DNA of 57,654 nt from Streptomyces sp. CBMA29 (GCF_014596445.1 NZ_MECL01000015.1:1-57654); one strand, 5' to 3'. Counted from the stretch's first letter, positions 8,732 to 17,748 are shown. Program-made: numbers and translations. Notes: generated from the letters alone by a model not told the origin.

Positions 8732-9439
8732 TCAGCGCGCGACCGGGTAGCCGATCCGCTCCAGCTCCCCGGCCACCGCCTCGAAAGGAGCCGCCGGATT
8801 CAGCGCGGCGACGGCCTCACGGTCCAGTGGCCGCAGCCCGTACACCCCGCGCACGGCCCCGGCGGCAAGCCCGCTCTCGCGCGCGTACGCCTCGGGATCG
8901 GGATCGGTGAGCGGCGCGAACAGCCAGGCCGCGCCGTCCGGTTGGTCCCGCACGCCGGACTCGGCGGCCGGGAAGACGATGCCGTCGCCGGTACGCCACC
9001 GGTCGTCGTCCGCCGTACGCCACGCGCAGGCCGTGACCAGCGGCACCTCGGCGGCCAGGAACTCCGGCGGCTCCGCCGCATAGGGCGCGAACACCGGCGG
9101 CACCGCGTCCAGCACCCCCGGCCAGTTCCGCGGCGGCGGCCCCGAGGCGTACGGGCTCATCGGCGACTCGTGGTCGAAGCCCAGCACGATCGCTCCGTAA
9201 CACGTGAACGCCACCGCATATCCGTCACCGCTCCCCGTCCGCCACACCCCCGCGTCGGCGCCCGTCCGCCAGCCGCGCACGAAATCCCGCTCCCGTACCC
9301 CCCGGCCGTCCCCCTGAACCTCCCCCGCCCCCGGATACCGCACGATCTCCAACGCGGCCAGCGCCCGGCACACATCCCGCAGCCCCGCGATCGACGGCAG
9401 CCCGCGGGCGACGTCATGGATCGTCACACGCTCAGTCAT
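8732..9439 (-). CDS. Conserved hypothetical protein
   Basis: A 235-residue soluble protein starts MTERVTIHDVARGLPSIAGL. It has no signal peptide or membrane segment, is acidic, and contains repeated WRTG motifs (WRTGADAGVWRTG; DDRWRTGDG). An N-terminal helical segment (RDVCRALAALEIVRYP) is followed by a likely beta-rich domain. No family is recognised. It is the first gene of a short unit with the pseudouridine synthase. It is divergent from the ECF41 module, with about 190 bp between them that carry the ECF41-type promoter. Confidence 0.7.
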   Translation of the reverse strand: MTERVTIHDVARGLPSIAGLRDVCRALAALEIVRYPGAGEVQGDGRGVRERDFVRGWRTGADAGVWRTGSGDGYAVAFTCYGAIVLGFDHESPMSPYASGPPPRNWPGVLDAVPPVFAPYAAEPPEFLAAEVPLVTACAWRTADDDRWRTGDGIVFPAAESGVRDQPDGAAWLFAPLTDPDPEAYARESGLAAGAVRGVYGLRPLDREAVAALNPAAPFEAVAGELERIGYPVAR

Positions 9440-9524
9440 GCCCCATCCCTATCAAGCCGCACTGACAATCCCGCGCACACCTCGCACTCCCCGCACACCT
9501 CGCACCCCCGCACCGTCCCTCGCG

Positions 9525-9551
9525 TGTCACAGGCGCCCGCGCTGTCCCGTC
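9525..9551 (+). promoter_or_regulatory. ECF41-type promoter, TGTCACA-N16-CGTC
   Basis: TGTCACA (9525-9531), 16 bases, then CGTC (9548-9551) match the reported ECF41 promoter elements. The epimerase gene starts 78 bp downstream. This suggests that the sigma factor encoded second in the operon drives its own operon. The position and spacing are seen directly; use by the sigma factor is inferred. Confidence 0.75.
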
Positions 9552-9628
9552 CCGTGACAGAGAGCCCCGCGACGAGCCGGGGAACAACGAGCCGGGGAAC
9601 GACCGGAAACAGAAGGACGGTGGCGGTC

Positions 9629-10561
9629 ATGCGGGTGTTCGTGGCGGGCGGGAGCGGGGTATTGGGACGGCGGCTGGTGCCGCTGCTCGTGGACGGGGGC
9701 CACCAGGTGACGGCCACGACGACGAGCGCGGCCAAACTGGACTCGCTGAAGGCGCTGGGCGCCGACGGCGTCGTGATGGACGGCCTGGACGCGGCGTCGG
9801 TCGGCGAGGCGGTGGCCACGGCGCGGCCGGACGTCATCGTGCACCAGATGACGGCGATCGCCACCGAACACGCGGGCAAGCCCGACCTCAAGCACATGGA
9901 CCGCTGGTTCGCCCCCACCATCCGGCTCCGCACGGAAGGCACCGACCACCTCCTGGCGGCGGCCCAGGCGACCGGCGTGAGCCATGTCGTCGCCCAGGGC
10001 TACGCCTCCTGGAACGGCGTCCGCGAGGGCGGCTGGGTCAAGACGGAACAGGACCCGCTCGACCTGATGGAGGGAACGCCCGCGCAGGCGGGGATGCGGG
10101 CGATCCGGCACGTCGAGGACGTGGTGGCGGACTTCGGCGGCGCGGTCATGCGCTACGGCAGTTTCTACGGCCCCGGCGTCACCGACGACATGGCCGAACT
10201 CCTGCGCAAGCGGCAGCTCCCGCTCGTCGGCGCCGGCGCGGGCCACACCTCGTGGATCCACCTGGACGACGCGGCGAGCGCCACCGCCCTGGCCGTCGAG
10301 CGGCGCGCGACCGGCCTGTTCAACATCGTCGACGACGAACCGGCGCCGGCCGCCGAGTGGCTGCCGTATCTGGCCCGGTGCGCGGGCGCGAAACGGCCGA
10401 TGCGGGTGCCCGCGTGGCTGGCCCGTTTGCTCGCCGGGGAGGTGGCGGTGACGATGATGACCGAGGGCCGCGGCTTCTCCAATGCCAAGGCCCGGCGGGA
10501 ACTGGGCTGGGAGCCGCGCTACGCGTCGTGGCGCGAGGGGTTCGAGAAGGGGCTGAAGTGA
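9629..10561 (+). CDS. NAD(P)-dependent epimerase/dehydratase, ECF41 partner (COE class)
   Basis: A 310-residue extended short-chain dehydrogenase. The Rossmann motif MRVFVAGGSGVLGRRLVPLL is N-terminal. The usual YxxxK is not obvious, so it may be an atypical member. ECF41 sigma genes are typically paired with a carboxymuconolactone decarboxylase, oxidoreductase or epimerase, and this is the epimerase class. The ATG at 9629 follows AGAAGGA (9611-9617); a GTG at 9620 is an alternative. Its stop overlaps the start of the sigma gene (TGATG), so the two are coupled. The substrate is unknown. Confidence 0.88.
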   Translation: MRVFVAGGSGVLGRRLVPLLVDGGHQVTATTTSAAKLDSLKALGADGVVMDGLDAASVGEAVATARPDVIVHQMTAIATEHAGKPDLKHMDRWFAPTIRLRTEGTDHLLAAAQATGVSHVVAQGYASWNGVREGGWVKTEQDPLDLMEGTPAQAGMRAIRHVEDVVADFGGAVMRYGSFYGPGVTDDMAELLRKRQLPLVGAGAGHTSWIHLDDAASATALAVERRATGLFNIVDDEPAPAAEWLPYLARCAGAKRPMRVPAWLARLLAGEVAVTMMTEGRGFSNAKARRELGWEPRYASWREGFEKGLK

Positions 10562-11520
10562 TGCGGGCCGAATCGGCGCGGGCGGAATCGGTGGGGGCGG
10601 AATCGGCGCGGGCGGCGGAGTTCGAGGACCTGCGGCCGCTGCTGTTCTCGATCGCGTACCGGATCCTGGGCAGCGTGAGCGAGGCGGAGGACGCGGTCCA
10701 GGACACCTGGCTGCGCTACGAGGCCGCCGGGACCTCGCCCGCCTCGCCCAAGGCGTACCTGTCGGCCGCCGTCACCCGCGTCTCCATCGACGTGCTGCGC
10801 TCCGCCCGCTTCCGGCGCGAGGAGTACGTGGGGGAGTGGCTGCCGGAGCCGCTGCTCGCCGACCCCTACGACGACCCGGCGCGCTCGGCGGAACTGGCCG
10901 ACTCCGTCTCGACGGCCGCCCTGTTGCTGCTGGAACGGCTCAGCCCGCTGGAGCGCGCCGTCTTCGTGCTGCGCGAGGTCTTCGGTTTCGGCTTCCCCGA
11001 GGTCGCCTCCGCCGTCGGCCGCTCCGAGGCGGCCTGCCGTCAGCTCGCGGTACGGGCCAGGCGGCACATGGACGAGGGCCGCCCGCGCTTCGAGGCCGAC
11101 CGGCGGGAGCGGGAGAAACTGGCGGGACGGTTCTTCGACGCGCTGCGCGAGGGCGACGTCGAGGCGCTGCGTGACGTGCTTGCCGCGGACGTCCAGGTCG
11201 TCGGCGACGGCGGCGGCAAGACCCCGCAGTTCGCCCGCGCCATCAGCGGCGTCGAGAATGTGACGCGCCTGCTCGCCACCACCTTCCCCTGGTTCTTCCG
11301 CATCGACGTGACCATCGAGTCCCACGAGATCAACGGCCAGCCGGGCATGATCTTCCGCGACCGCGACCGCAAGGTGCTCAACGTGTGGACGCTCGACGTG
11401 CTCGACGGCCGCATCCAGATGATCAACTCCGTCAGCAACCCCGACAAGCTCGGGCACCTGGGCCCGGTCGGCGACGCGTGGGCGGTCTACCGCGAGTGGA
11501 ACGCGGCCCGCCGCCCGTAG
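10561..11520 (+). CDS. ECF41-family RNA polymerase sigma factor with SnoaL-like C-terminus
   Basis: A 319-residue sigma factor. Sigma-2 lies at about residues 22-90 and sigma-4 at about 118-172, joined by the linker motif WLPEP (93-97). A SnoaL-like domain follows (about 185-310). The ECF41 hallmarks are present: DGGGK at 216-220 and NPDKL at 293-297. In this group the C-terminal extension replaces a separate anti-sigma factor and tunes activity. The N-terminus has a repeated AESARAES segment. It is translated with the epimerase and probably autoregulated from the promoter at 9525. The inducing signal is unknown. Confidence 0.93.
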   Translation: MRAESARAESVGAESARAAEFEDLRPLLFSIAYRILGSVSEAEDAVQDTWLRYEAAGTSPASPKAYLSAAVTRVSIDVLRSARFRREEYVGEWLPEPLLADPYDDPARSAELADSVSTAALLLLERLSPLERAVFVLREVFGFGFPEVASAVGRSEAACRQLAVRARRHMDEGRPRFEADRREREKLAGRFFDALREGDVEALRDVLAADVQVVGDGGGKTPQFARAISGVENVTRLLATTFPWFFRIDVTIESHEINGQPGMIFRDRDRKVLNVWTLDVLDGRIQMINSVSNPDKLGHLGPVGDAWAVYREWNAARRP

Positions 11521-11587
11521 CGCCCCCGCCCTTGTCGCCCCCGCCCTTGTCGCCCCGGCTCCGTCGTCCCGGCTCCGTCGGCCCCCG

Positions 11588-12193
11588 TCACCTACGGTCC
11601 AGGTCGAGGTCGCGGCGCAGACGCGTCAGGGCGCTGCGGACACGGGACTTGGCCGTGCCCAGCGGGATGCCGAGCGTCTCCGCGACCTCCTGGTGGCTGC
11701 GCTCGGCGTAGAACGCGAGGTGGATCGCCTCCCGTTGCAGATCGGTCAGCACGCTCACCCCGCGCCGTACCGCCGCCTGCCGCATGCGCCGCTCGACGAT
11801 GTCCAGGACGTTGTCGCCGGCCGGCAGCCGCGTCCTGCGGGCCGCCAGGTCCTCACTGCGCAGCAGTACGGCGTTGCGCCGGATCCAGTCGACGGCACGG
11901 CGGTGCGCGATGGTGACGATCCAGCCGCGTACGCTCCCCTGCTCCGGCCGGTACAGCGACGCCTTCGCCCACACCTCGGCCATGACGTCCTGGGCGATGT
12001 CCTCGGCTTCGGCGCGCAGCCGCACCCGCCGCTGGACCAGCGACCTGACCATGGGAAAGAGCAGCGTGTACAGCGCGGTGAACGCCTCCTGGTCGCCGCG
12101 CCCCGCCGCCAGCATGTGCTGTTCGAGGCCGTCGCTCTCCCAGGACGCCGCCTCCGGCGGCAACGGCGGACGCGTCGGACCTGCGTCCGGCAT
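11588..12193 (-). CDS. ECF sigma factor, SigK-like (ECF19-type)
   Basis: A 201-residue sigma factor. Sigma-2 has LVQRRVRLRAEAEDIAQDVMAEVW and the GWIVTIAHRRAVDWIRR segment typical of SigK-like ECFs. Sigma-4 has RSHQEVAETLGIPLGTAKSRV. The ATG at 12193 is fixed by a strong AGGAGGTGA (about 12198-12206, minus strand). No RskA-like anti-sigma gene is adjacent, which is unusual for this type. It lies downstream of the lipoprotein, NicO, TPR and DUF4331 genes on the same strand but has its own 200-bp leader with a promoter-like element. It converges on the ECF41 gene. Confidence 0.9.
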   Translation of the reverse strand: MPDAGPTRPPLPPEAASWESDGLEQHMLAAGRGDQEAFTALYTLLFPMVRSLVQRRVRLRAEAEDIAQDVMAEVWAKASLYRPEQGSVRGWIVTIAHRRAVDWIRRNAVLLRSEDLAARRTRLPAGDNVLDIVERRMRQAAVRRGVSVLTDLQREAIHLAFYAERSHQEVAETLGIPLGTAKSRVRSALTRLRRDLDLDRR

Positions 12194-12250
12194 TCGGCTC
12201 ACCTCCTCAGCGCCCGGCGCTGAACCGGGTGCCGTGCGGACCAAGGGGAG

Positions 12251-12276
12251 TTCGTAGCCCGGGTCCTCAGGTATGG
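12251..12276 (-). promoter_or_regulatory. Putative SigK-like promoter of the ECF gene (CCATAC-N16-CGAACT)
   Basis: Read on the minus strand, CCATAC (12276-12271), 16 bases and CGAA (12254-12251) lie about 57 bp before the ECF start. The elements resemble those ahead of the DUF4331 and CHRD genes and the mycobacterial SigK consensus (CCATCC / CCGAAT). This suggests autoregulation; it was matched by eye only. Confidence 0.35.
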
Positions 12277-12396
12277 CCGCTGCGCCCGATGGCCACCTGA
12301 AAGGAGGTACGGACGTACGGATGTACGGGCGCCGTGGCATGGTGCCCGTCGGCCGTCCGCCGGGGTCATGGGCGGAGTCGGGGGCCGGTGGCGCGC

Positions 12397-12783
12397 TCAG
12401 CGCCGGGTGAGGTCGCCGTAGAGGGTGTCCCAGGCGTCGTCCTGACGGCTGGCCGGTTTTCCGTCGCAATAGGGCAGCGCGTGCTGGGCCGTGTAGTAGC
12501 GGAGCATCGACAGTACGGCCATCGGGTCGCTGTTCTTGCCCGCCGTGTAGTCGCGGTCGGGCAGCGTCGCCTGGTGGACGCGGCAGGTCGGGCGCGGGCT
12601 CGCGGGGCCGGTGACCAGCGCTCCCGTGTGCCGGTCGGCGGTGCAGGAGGTGAGCGCGAGCGCGAGGACGGCGGCGGTCAGGGCGGCGCCGAGGAGGGCG
12701 GCCGGGCGGGAGGCCGTACGCGGTGTCGTACGCGTGGCCGTGCGGGAGGCCGTGCGGGTGGTCGTAGGCGAGGTTGTGCGCAT
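12397..12783 (-). CDS. Small secreted lipoprotein
   Basis: The 128-residue product starts MRTTSPTTTRTAS and has a Thr/Arg-rich basic lead. A hydrophobic core (ALLGAALTAAVLALA) is followed by a lipobox, LTSC, with the Cys near residue 50. The mature part is about 75 residues with two more Cys (TCRVH, PYCDG) that could pair outside the cell. An upstream in-frame ATG would add about 50 low-complexity residues, so 12783 is chosen. No function is recognised. It lies 53 bp downstream of the NicO gene and is probably the last gene of that operon. Confidence 0.7.
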   Translation of the reverse strand: MRTTSPTTTRTASRTATRTTPRTASRPAALLGAALTAAVLALALTSCTADRHTGALVTGPASPRPTCRVHQATLPDRDYTAGKNSDPMAVLSMLRYYTAQHALPYCDGKPASRQDDAWDTLYGDLTRR

Positions 12784-12836
12784 GGTTCTGTCCTTGTGGC
12801 GTCCGTGGGACAACGGGTTCGGGTGTTGTCGATCCG

Positions 12837-14684
12837 TCAGAGGGGCATCGCACGCAGGGCGGTTCCCACGCCCACGGCGAGAATGAGCAGCGCGGTGCCC
12901 AGGGGGGTGAGGCGACCGCTCCACGCGCCGACGGCGTGCCATCTCCCGCCGTTCAGCGCGGGGAAGCGGTCCCTGAGCGTCAGCAGGAGCAGGCCCGCGG
13001 CGGCGAGGGTGGCGGCCATGCCGAGGCCGTAACAGACGACGAGCAGCACGCCGAACGCCGTACGGCCGAGGGCGATCGAGCCCAGCAGGACGACCAGCGC
13101 CGAGGGGCTGGGGACCAGGCCGCCCGCGATGCCGATGCCGATGAGACCGCCGCGCTTGCGGGTGCCGCCCGCGGAGTGGGAGTGGTGATGGTGGCCGTGG
13201 CCGAAGAGGCCGTGGCGGTGCGGGTGTTCGTGGGCGGTGTGATCGTCGGTGTGGTGCGGGTGGTGACCGTCGTGGCCGTGGCCGTGGTCGTGCTCGTGCT
13301 CATGGCCGTGGTCGTGTTCGGGGGCCTCCGGTTCGTCCAGGACCGCGACCGGCGTGGTGGCGACGGCCGTGGCCACCGTGGCCGCGCTCTGCTGGGTGAC
13401 GACCTCGGCGCCCTCGGGGACCTCGACGAGCGGACCGGACGACGGGTGCGGGTGCTGGTGCTCAGCCCCGTGTCCGTGTCCGTGATCGTGGCCGTGGCCG
13501 TGGCCGTGCCCGTGCCCGTGGCCGTGTGAACCGTGAGCGCCGTCCCCCGCGTGCCCGTGCTCCGCCTGCCGCGCCCGGAAGACCCGGATCGCCGACGGCA
13601 GCAGCCACAGACCGGCCGCGGTGATGACGATCCCGCTGACCGTACCGAGCCAGGCCAGGACGTCCTCGCCGACGAGCGCGGAGGACACGCTGAGCGCGAT
13701 GCCGAGGACGAGCACGGAGGCGGTGTGGGTCAGCGTCACGGTGCCCGCGACCGTGACGGCGTCGCGCGGACGTCCCTGACGGCCCGCCAGATACGCGGCC
13801 ATGATGGTCTTGCCGTGACCGGGCAGCGCCGCGTGCCCCGCGCCCAGCACCATGGCCATCAGCACGGCGAGCAGCCCGACGGGAAGGGTGAGCCGGTCGT
13901 GGTCGGTGAGCGCGCCCAGCCGCCGGTCGAGGGCGGCGTACCAGGACGAGGGCCAGCCGGTGCCGGGCGCGACGGCCGCGGCGGCCCCGGGCCCCGAGCC
14001 CAGGACGAGCCGCGTACTGCGCTGGTCCAGCGGGTCGGCGAGCAGGTCCGCCGGATACGCGCGCAGCTCGCGCGAGACCGAGACGGCCGGGACGTCGGAG
14101 GAGCCGATGCGTACGCCGTCCCCGTGCGCGGTGATCTCGTGCCAGCCGATCCGGCTGCTGTCCACGCCGGTGGCCAGCGCGATCGTGTCACCGCGGCCGG
14201 GGGAGGCGGGCGCGGACAGCCGGCACTCCAGCCGTCCGGTGTCGAGCCCGGCCTGTCCGGGCACCAGCCGGAAGGACGCGGCCGTCAGCCCGAACCGCAG
14301 GGCCTTCGCCCGCCGCGCGTCCCCCGCGCCGCCCCCGTTCCCCGAACCGTCTGTCCCGCCGGTACCGTCGCTGAGCGTCGCGACGATGCCGCGCGCCAGG
14401 CCGGTGCAGGCGGTGTGCGCGTGGGCCGCGGCCTCCGCCGCGCTCAGGGTGCCGTCGTGGTCGGTGTCCATGGCGGCCTTGGCCTGGAGCGTGGGGATCT
14501 CGGCGGTGTCCACGACGGCGAGGTCGTCGATCCGGTCGGGGCGTACGGTCAGACCGTCGTACCGGTTGACGGTGAAGTTGCCCAGCGGGTGGGCGGAGAC
14601 GGCCGGGGCGGCCAGCCACAGCAGCGAGGGCACCGCCACCAGCAGCAGGGCCGCGGCGCGCCGGGCACGGATCGGGGTCGTCAT
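12837..14684 (-). CDS. NicO/HupE-like metal transporter with EF-hand loop and His-rich loops
   Basis: A 615-residue membrane protein with a signal peptide (about 1-31, ending AVSA). An extracytoplasmic domain follows and includes a canonical 12-residue EF-hand loop, DTDHDGTLSAAE (73-84). A membrane core with the NicO-type motif HAALPGHGKTIMAAYLAG is followed by two His-rich stretches (about 373-412 and 458-506) of HGH/HDH repeats, then further helices. Relatives move Ni2+ or Co2+, usually outward. The metal and direction are not provable here. Its ATG overlaps the TPR gene stop (ATGA, 14681-14684), so the two are coupled. The His-rich DNA is a long CGTG/CATG-type repeat. Confidence 0.88.
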   Translation of the reverse strand: MTTPIRARRAAALLLVAVPSLLWLAAPAVSAHPLGNFTVNRYDGLTVRPDRIDDLAVVDTAEIPTLQAKAAMDTDHDGTLSAAEAAAHAHTACTGLARGIVATLSDGTGGTDGSGNGGGAGDARRAKALRFGLTAASFRLVPGQAGLDTGRLECRLSAPASPGRGDTIALATGVDSSRIGWHEITAHGDGVRIGSSDVPAVSVSRELRAYPADLLADPLDQRSTRLVLGSGPGAAAAVAPGTGWPSSWYAALDRRLGALTDHDRLTLPVGLLAVLMAMVLGAGHAALPGHGKTIMAAYLAGRQGRPRDAVTVAGTVTLTHTASVLVLGIALSVSSALVGEDVLAWLGTVSGIVITAAGLWLLPSAIRVFRARQAEHGHAGDGAHGSHGHGHGHGHGHGHDHGHGHGAEHQHPHPSSGPLVEVPEGAEVVTQQSAATVATAVATTPVAVLDEPEAPEHDHGHEHEHDHGHGHDGHHPHHTDDHTAHEHPHRHGLFGHGHHHHSHSAGGTRKRGGLIGIGIAGGLVPSPSALVVLLGSIALGRTAFGVLLVVCYGLGMAATLAAAGLLLLTLRDRFPALNGGRWHAVGAWSGRLTPLGTALLILAVGVGTALRAMPL

Positions 14685-16096
14685 CGCTGTCCCTGCCGTC
14701 CTCGCGGTGGTTGTGCCGCCGGTTCCTTCTGATCCTTCCGAAGGGCGGTCAGCCGGGCGCGCGCGTCCGGCGCGTACAGCGGCGAGAAGGCCGGATTGGC
14801 GGCCAGCGCCCCGGCCAGGTCCGTACGCGCCGCCTCGTCGTCGCCGAGCGACTGCTCGATCACGCCCCGGTGGTAGCGCAGCAGCGCGTCCCGCCAGCCG
14901 AGCCGGTTCGCCTGCTCGGCCAGCGGCAGCGCGTCGCCGTCACGGCCCGCCCGGTGCAGCGCCCAGCTCAGCGCGTCCGCGACCAGCACACTGTGCCGCC
15001 GGTCCCACTCGGAACTCAGCAGCTTCACCGCGAGGTCCGCGTCGCCGTGATCGGCCTGGTACTGGCCGAGGTTGAGGTCGTCCACCACGCCATTGGCCGC
15101 GAACAGCTTCTGCTCCGCCTCCAGCACCCCGTACTGCGCCCTGGCTTCCGGCGCCCGGCCCAGCGACTCCAGCAATTCGCCGAACTCCAGCACATATTGC
15201 GGCTGCGGCACTCGGTCGATCGCCGTCCGGTAGTCCGTGACCGCCTGGTCCGTCCGCCCGAGCGCCGCCTCCGCCCTGGCCGCGCCCGCCAGCGACGCGG
15301 TGTACGTCGGATCCAGCGCGAGCGCCGTCCGGTACTCCCGCAACGCTTCACCCGTACGGCCGGTGTTGAAGGCCAGTTCGCCCAAGTAGTGGTGGCAGAA
15401 AGCCTGATCGGCCGCCGTCGTCGCGTCCTGGAGCGCCCGCCGCAGCGCCTGCTCCGCGTCCGCGGTCTGTCCGTGCAGCTCGAAGGTGTACGACGCCCGG
15501 GTGAACGACGCCGTCGACGGGTGCAGATCGAGCATCCGCTGTACGGCGTCCTGCGCCGCGCTGTCCTCACCCAACTGGGTGAGCGCGTCATTGAGCGCGC
15601 CGTACGGCGCCCAGGCGTACGGGTCGTCGCTGATCGCCTTGTCCGCCCACGTCCTGGCCTGCGCGAACTGGTGCCGTGCGTTGGCCAGTCCGGCCATTCC
15701 GGTGAGCGCGGCGGTGTTGTGCAGCGGCTGGAGCGCGAGCGACTTGCGCAGCGCCGCCTCGGACTTCGGGTACAGCGTCGGATCGACGTCGAGCCGGGCC
15801 TGTTCGACGTATTCGGAGCCGAGCTGGGCCCAGGAGGAGGCGTCGTTCGGCTGTGCGCGCAGCGTGCTCTGGAGCTTGGCGACGATGGCGTCCACGCTCA
15901 ACGGCGCCGCCCGCGTGCCGGAGTCCTGGCCGGAACCCGTACCGGAACCCGTACCGGAACTCGTACCGGAGTTCTGGCCCGGGACCGCGTCGGAAGGCGG
16001 CGGGGACGAGGTGCCGCCCGAGCGCTCCAGCGCTGCGAAGCCGGTCAGGCCCGCACAGAGCACGGCGGTGGTGGCGATCAGGGCGAGGCGGCGCAT
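14681..16096 (-). CDS. Secreted or membrane-anchored TPR protein
   Basis: A 471-residue protein starts MRRLALIATTAVLCAGLTGFAAL, a signal peptide or anchor. A Ser/Gly linker (GTGSGTGSG) follows, then tetratricopeptide repeats from about residue 70 to 450 (for example AALRKSLALQPLHNTAALTG and EALREYRTALALDPTYTASL). TPRs mediate protein-protein contacts, so it is probably an extracytoplasmic scaffold for the adjacent DUF4331 protein and transporter. It lies between DUF4331 and NicO genes on the same strand and is translationally coupled to the latter. The ATG at 16096 is the first start that gives the signal peptide. Confidence 0.85.
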   Translation of the reverse strand: MRRLALIATTAVLCAGLTGFAALERSGGTSSPPPSDAVPGQNSGTSSGTGSGTGSGQDSGTRAAPLSVDAIVAKLQSTLRAQPNDASSWAQLGSEYVEQARLDVDPTLYPKSEAALRKSLALQPLHNTAALTGMAGLANARHQFAQARTWADKAISDDPYAWAPYGALNDALTQLGEDSAAQDAVQRMLDLHPSTASFTRASYTFELHGQTADAEQALRRALQDATTAADQAFCHHYLGELAFNTGRTGEALREYRTALALDPTYTASLAGAARAEAALGRTDQAVTDYRTAIDRVPQPQYVLEFGELLESLGRAPEARAQYGVLEAEQKLFAANGVVDDLNLGQYQADHGDADLAVKLLSSEWDRRHSVLVADALSWALHRAGRDGDALPLAEQANRLGWRDALLRYHRGVIEQSLGDDEAARTDLAGALAANPAFSPLYAPDARARLTALRKDQKEPAAQPPRGRQGQR

Positions 16097-16218
16097 GGGG
16101 GTCTGTTTTCTCCGCTCGGGACGAACAGGGGCTCCGGCCGGTCGGACGGGTGGGGCGGTCGGACCGGAGGAGAGGGACCCGGCGTGGGCCTGTCAGGTGC
16201 CCACGCCGGGTGGCTTGC

Positions 16219-17664
16219 TCAGCCGGCCTGGTTGACCGAGCCGGTGTAGGGCAGCGCGACGTACGGGAAGGTGCCGGCGAAGGGGACGCCGGGTCCGTTC
16301 ACGCCGTCACCCGCGGCGAGCGCCTGGATCAGGTGGCCGGGGGTCGCGCCCTCCAGCGCCTGGATCGCGATGTCCACGACGTCGTCACCGAGGCGGCGGC
16401 CGTTGGGGTAGCCCTGGAAATCGCCGTTCAGCACGCCGAGACGGTCCGGCTTCGCGGTGACCGGGGTGGACATGTTCAGCCGCAGCTCCTCGGCGGGGAC
16501 GAACCGCTTCTTGTTGACGTCCTGGTTCATGAGCTGCGAGTTGAGGTCCACGGCCAGCGGGCCGTTCGCCGCCTTCGCGATACCGGTCAGGAAGATCTCC
16601 TGAAGGTCCTTGCGCGGCGTCGCGGGCGCCGGGATCCCGTAGATCGACTGGATCAGCATCGGCAGCTCGGGGTCGAGCACCTTCGCCACGATCTTGGGCT
16701 GGTTGTGGTCCTGCGACGGCGGCAGCGCGTTGAACGCGTTCTTCAGACCCGCGGGCACCACCGCCTCGTTCACCAGCGGGTTGCCGAGCCGCGAGACCTG
16801 CACGTACGGGCCGCTGGCCGTCTGCTTGCCCGGGGAGAGGTTCATGGTGCGGCGCGAGGTGGTGCTCCACACGCCGATCACCGGGTTGCGCTTGGGGTTG
16901 CAGTTGAGCGCCAGCGCGGACTTCGGGACCTGGATCGCCAGGGTGTTGACGTTGTAGCCCTTGAGCGTGTTGTGCCCGGTCTCCGACAGATTCCCGCCGT
17001 AGAGCAGGTCGAAGACGCGCAGGTCGAGGAAGAACGGGTCCGCGGCCTGCGAGGCCACCGTCTGCCCGCCGCCGGGCAGCTTCCGCGTCGCCTGGCCGCG
17101 CAGCCGCCCGTAGTTCGGCATCGACGCCTTGCCGACGTTCGACGGCGTGGCGATGCCGTCCTTCACCAGCGTGACCGGGCGCTTGCCCGCGCGCAGTTCC
17201 TGGAGCGTGTAGTGCTGGCGGAACAGCAGCGTCTTGTCGTTGAGGTTGTTCACCACGCCGTTGTTGTACAGGAATGTCTTGTCACCGCGCCGGTCCTCGT
17301 TGCGGAAGGTCCAGCGGTACGTGAGGTCCGCCTTGCCGGTGCCCTGGCTGTCGATATTGATGTCGTACTGGGCGTCGGTGGCGAACGGGTAGAAGTTCGG
17401 CCCGCCGTTGGGCTCCTGGAACGGGTACCAGTTCGCGACCAGCGTCACCGTGTCCGACTTGTCAGGACTGGAGAACGCGTAGAGGTCGGTGTTGTCGACC
17501 TGTGGGTCCGCCGCGATCAGCGGCGCCTCGCGGTGGCTGGACGCCTGGCCGACGCCCGTACCGGGACCGGCCAGCGCCGCTCCCGCGATCGCCGTGCCGA
17601 GCGTCAGCAGCAGCGCTGCCGACTTCCACCGGCCGACGATGCCCGGTGTTCTGCGTGAACTCAT
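16219..17664 (-). CDS. DUF4331-family secreted protein
   Basis: A 481-residue protein starts MSSRRTPGIVGRWKSAALLL with a signal peptide ending near residue 42. The mature protein starts SSHREAPLIAADPQVDNTDLYAF, the hallmark of DUF4331 (SHREAP, DNTDLYAF). The rest (VTLVANWYPFQEPNGGPNFY, LRVFDLLYGG) fits the same family. The function of the family is unknown. It is the first gene of a likely operon with the TPR, NicO and lipoprotein genes. The start at 17664 is supported by the signal peptide. A promoter-like element (17720-17748) and a nested palindrome lie upstream, facing the CHRD-sortase unit. Confidence 0.92.
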   Translation of the reverse strand: MSSRRTPGIVGRWKSAALLLTLGTAIAGAALAGPGTGVGQASSHREAPLIAADPQVDNTDLYAFSSPDKSDTVTLVANWYPFQEPNGGPNFYPFATDAQYDINIDSQGTGKADLTYRWTFRNEDRRGDKTFLYNNGVVNNLNDKTLLFRQHYTLQELRAGKRPVTLVKDGIATPSNVGKASMPNYGRLRGQATRKLPGGGQTVASQAADPFFLDLRVFDLLYGGNLSETGHNTLKGYNVNTLAIQVPKSALALNCNPKRNPVIGVWSTTSRRTMNLSPGKQTASGPYVQVSRLGNPLVNEAVVPAGLKNAFNALPPSQDHNQPKIVAKVLDPELPMLIQSIYGIPAPATPRKDLQEIFLTGIAKAANGPLAVDLNSQLMNQDVNKKRFVPAEELRLNMSTPVTAKPDRLGVLNGDFQGYPNGRRLGDDVVDIAIQALEGATPGHLIQALAAGDGVNGPGVPFAGTFPYVALPYTGSVNQAG

Positions 17665-17719
17665 GGGTGGTCTTTCTGTGGGGGTGAAGAGTCCGGCCTC
17701 GGGACCGGTCCCTGCACCC

Positions 17720-17748
17720 CGTTCGTCTCCAAGGGAGGTGCCGGATTG
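17720..17748 (-). promoter_or_regulatory. Putative SigK-like promoter of DUF4331 operon (CAATCC-N17-CGAACG)
   Basis: Read on the minus strand, CAATCC (17748-17743) and CGAACG (17725-17720) are separated by 17 bases and lie about 55 bp before the DUF4331 start. The same pair with N16 occurs on the other strand before the CHRD gene. It resembles the mycobacterial SigK promoter and is matched by eye. Confidence 0.35.

Noticed and set aside
13190..13540. CGTG/CATG-rich repeat that looks CRISPR-like
   Set aside because: It is the in-frame coding sequence of His-Gly repeats in the transporter, with no fixed spacer length.
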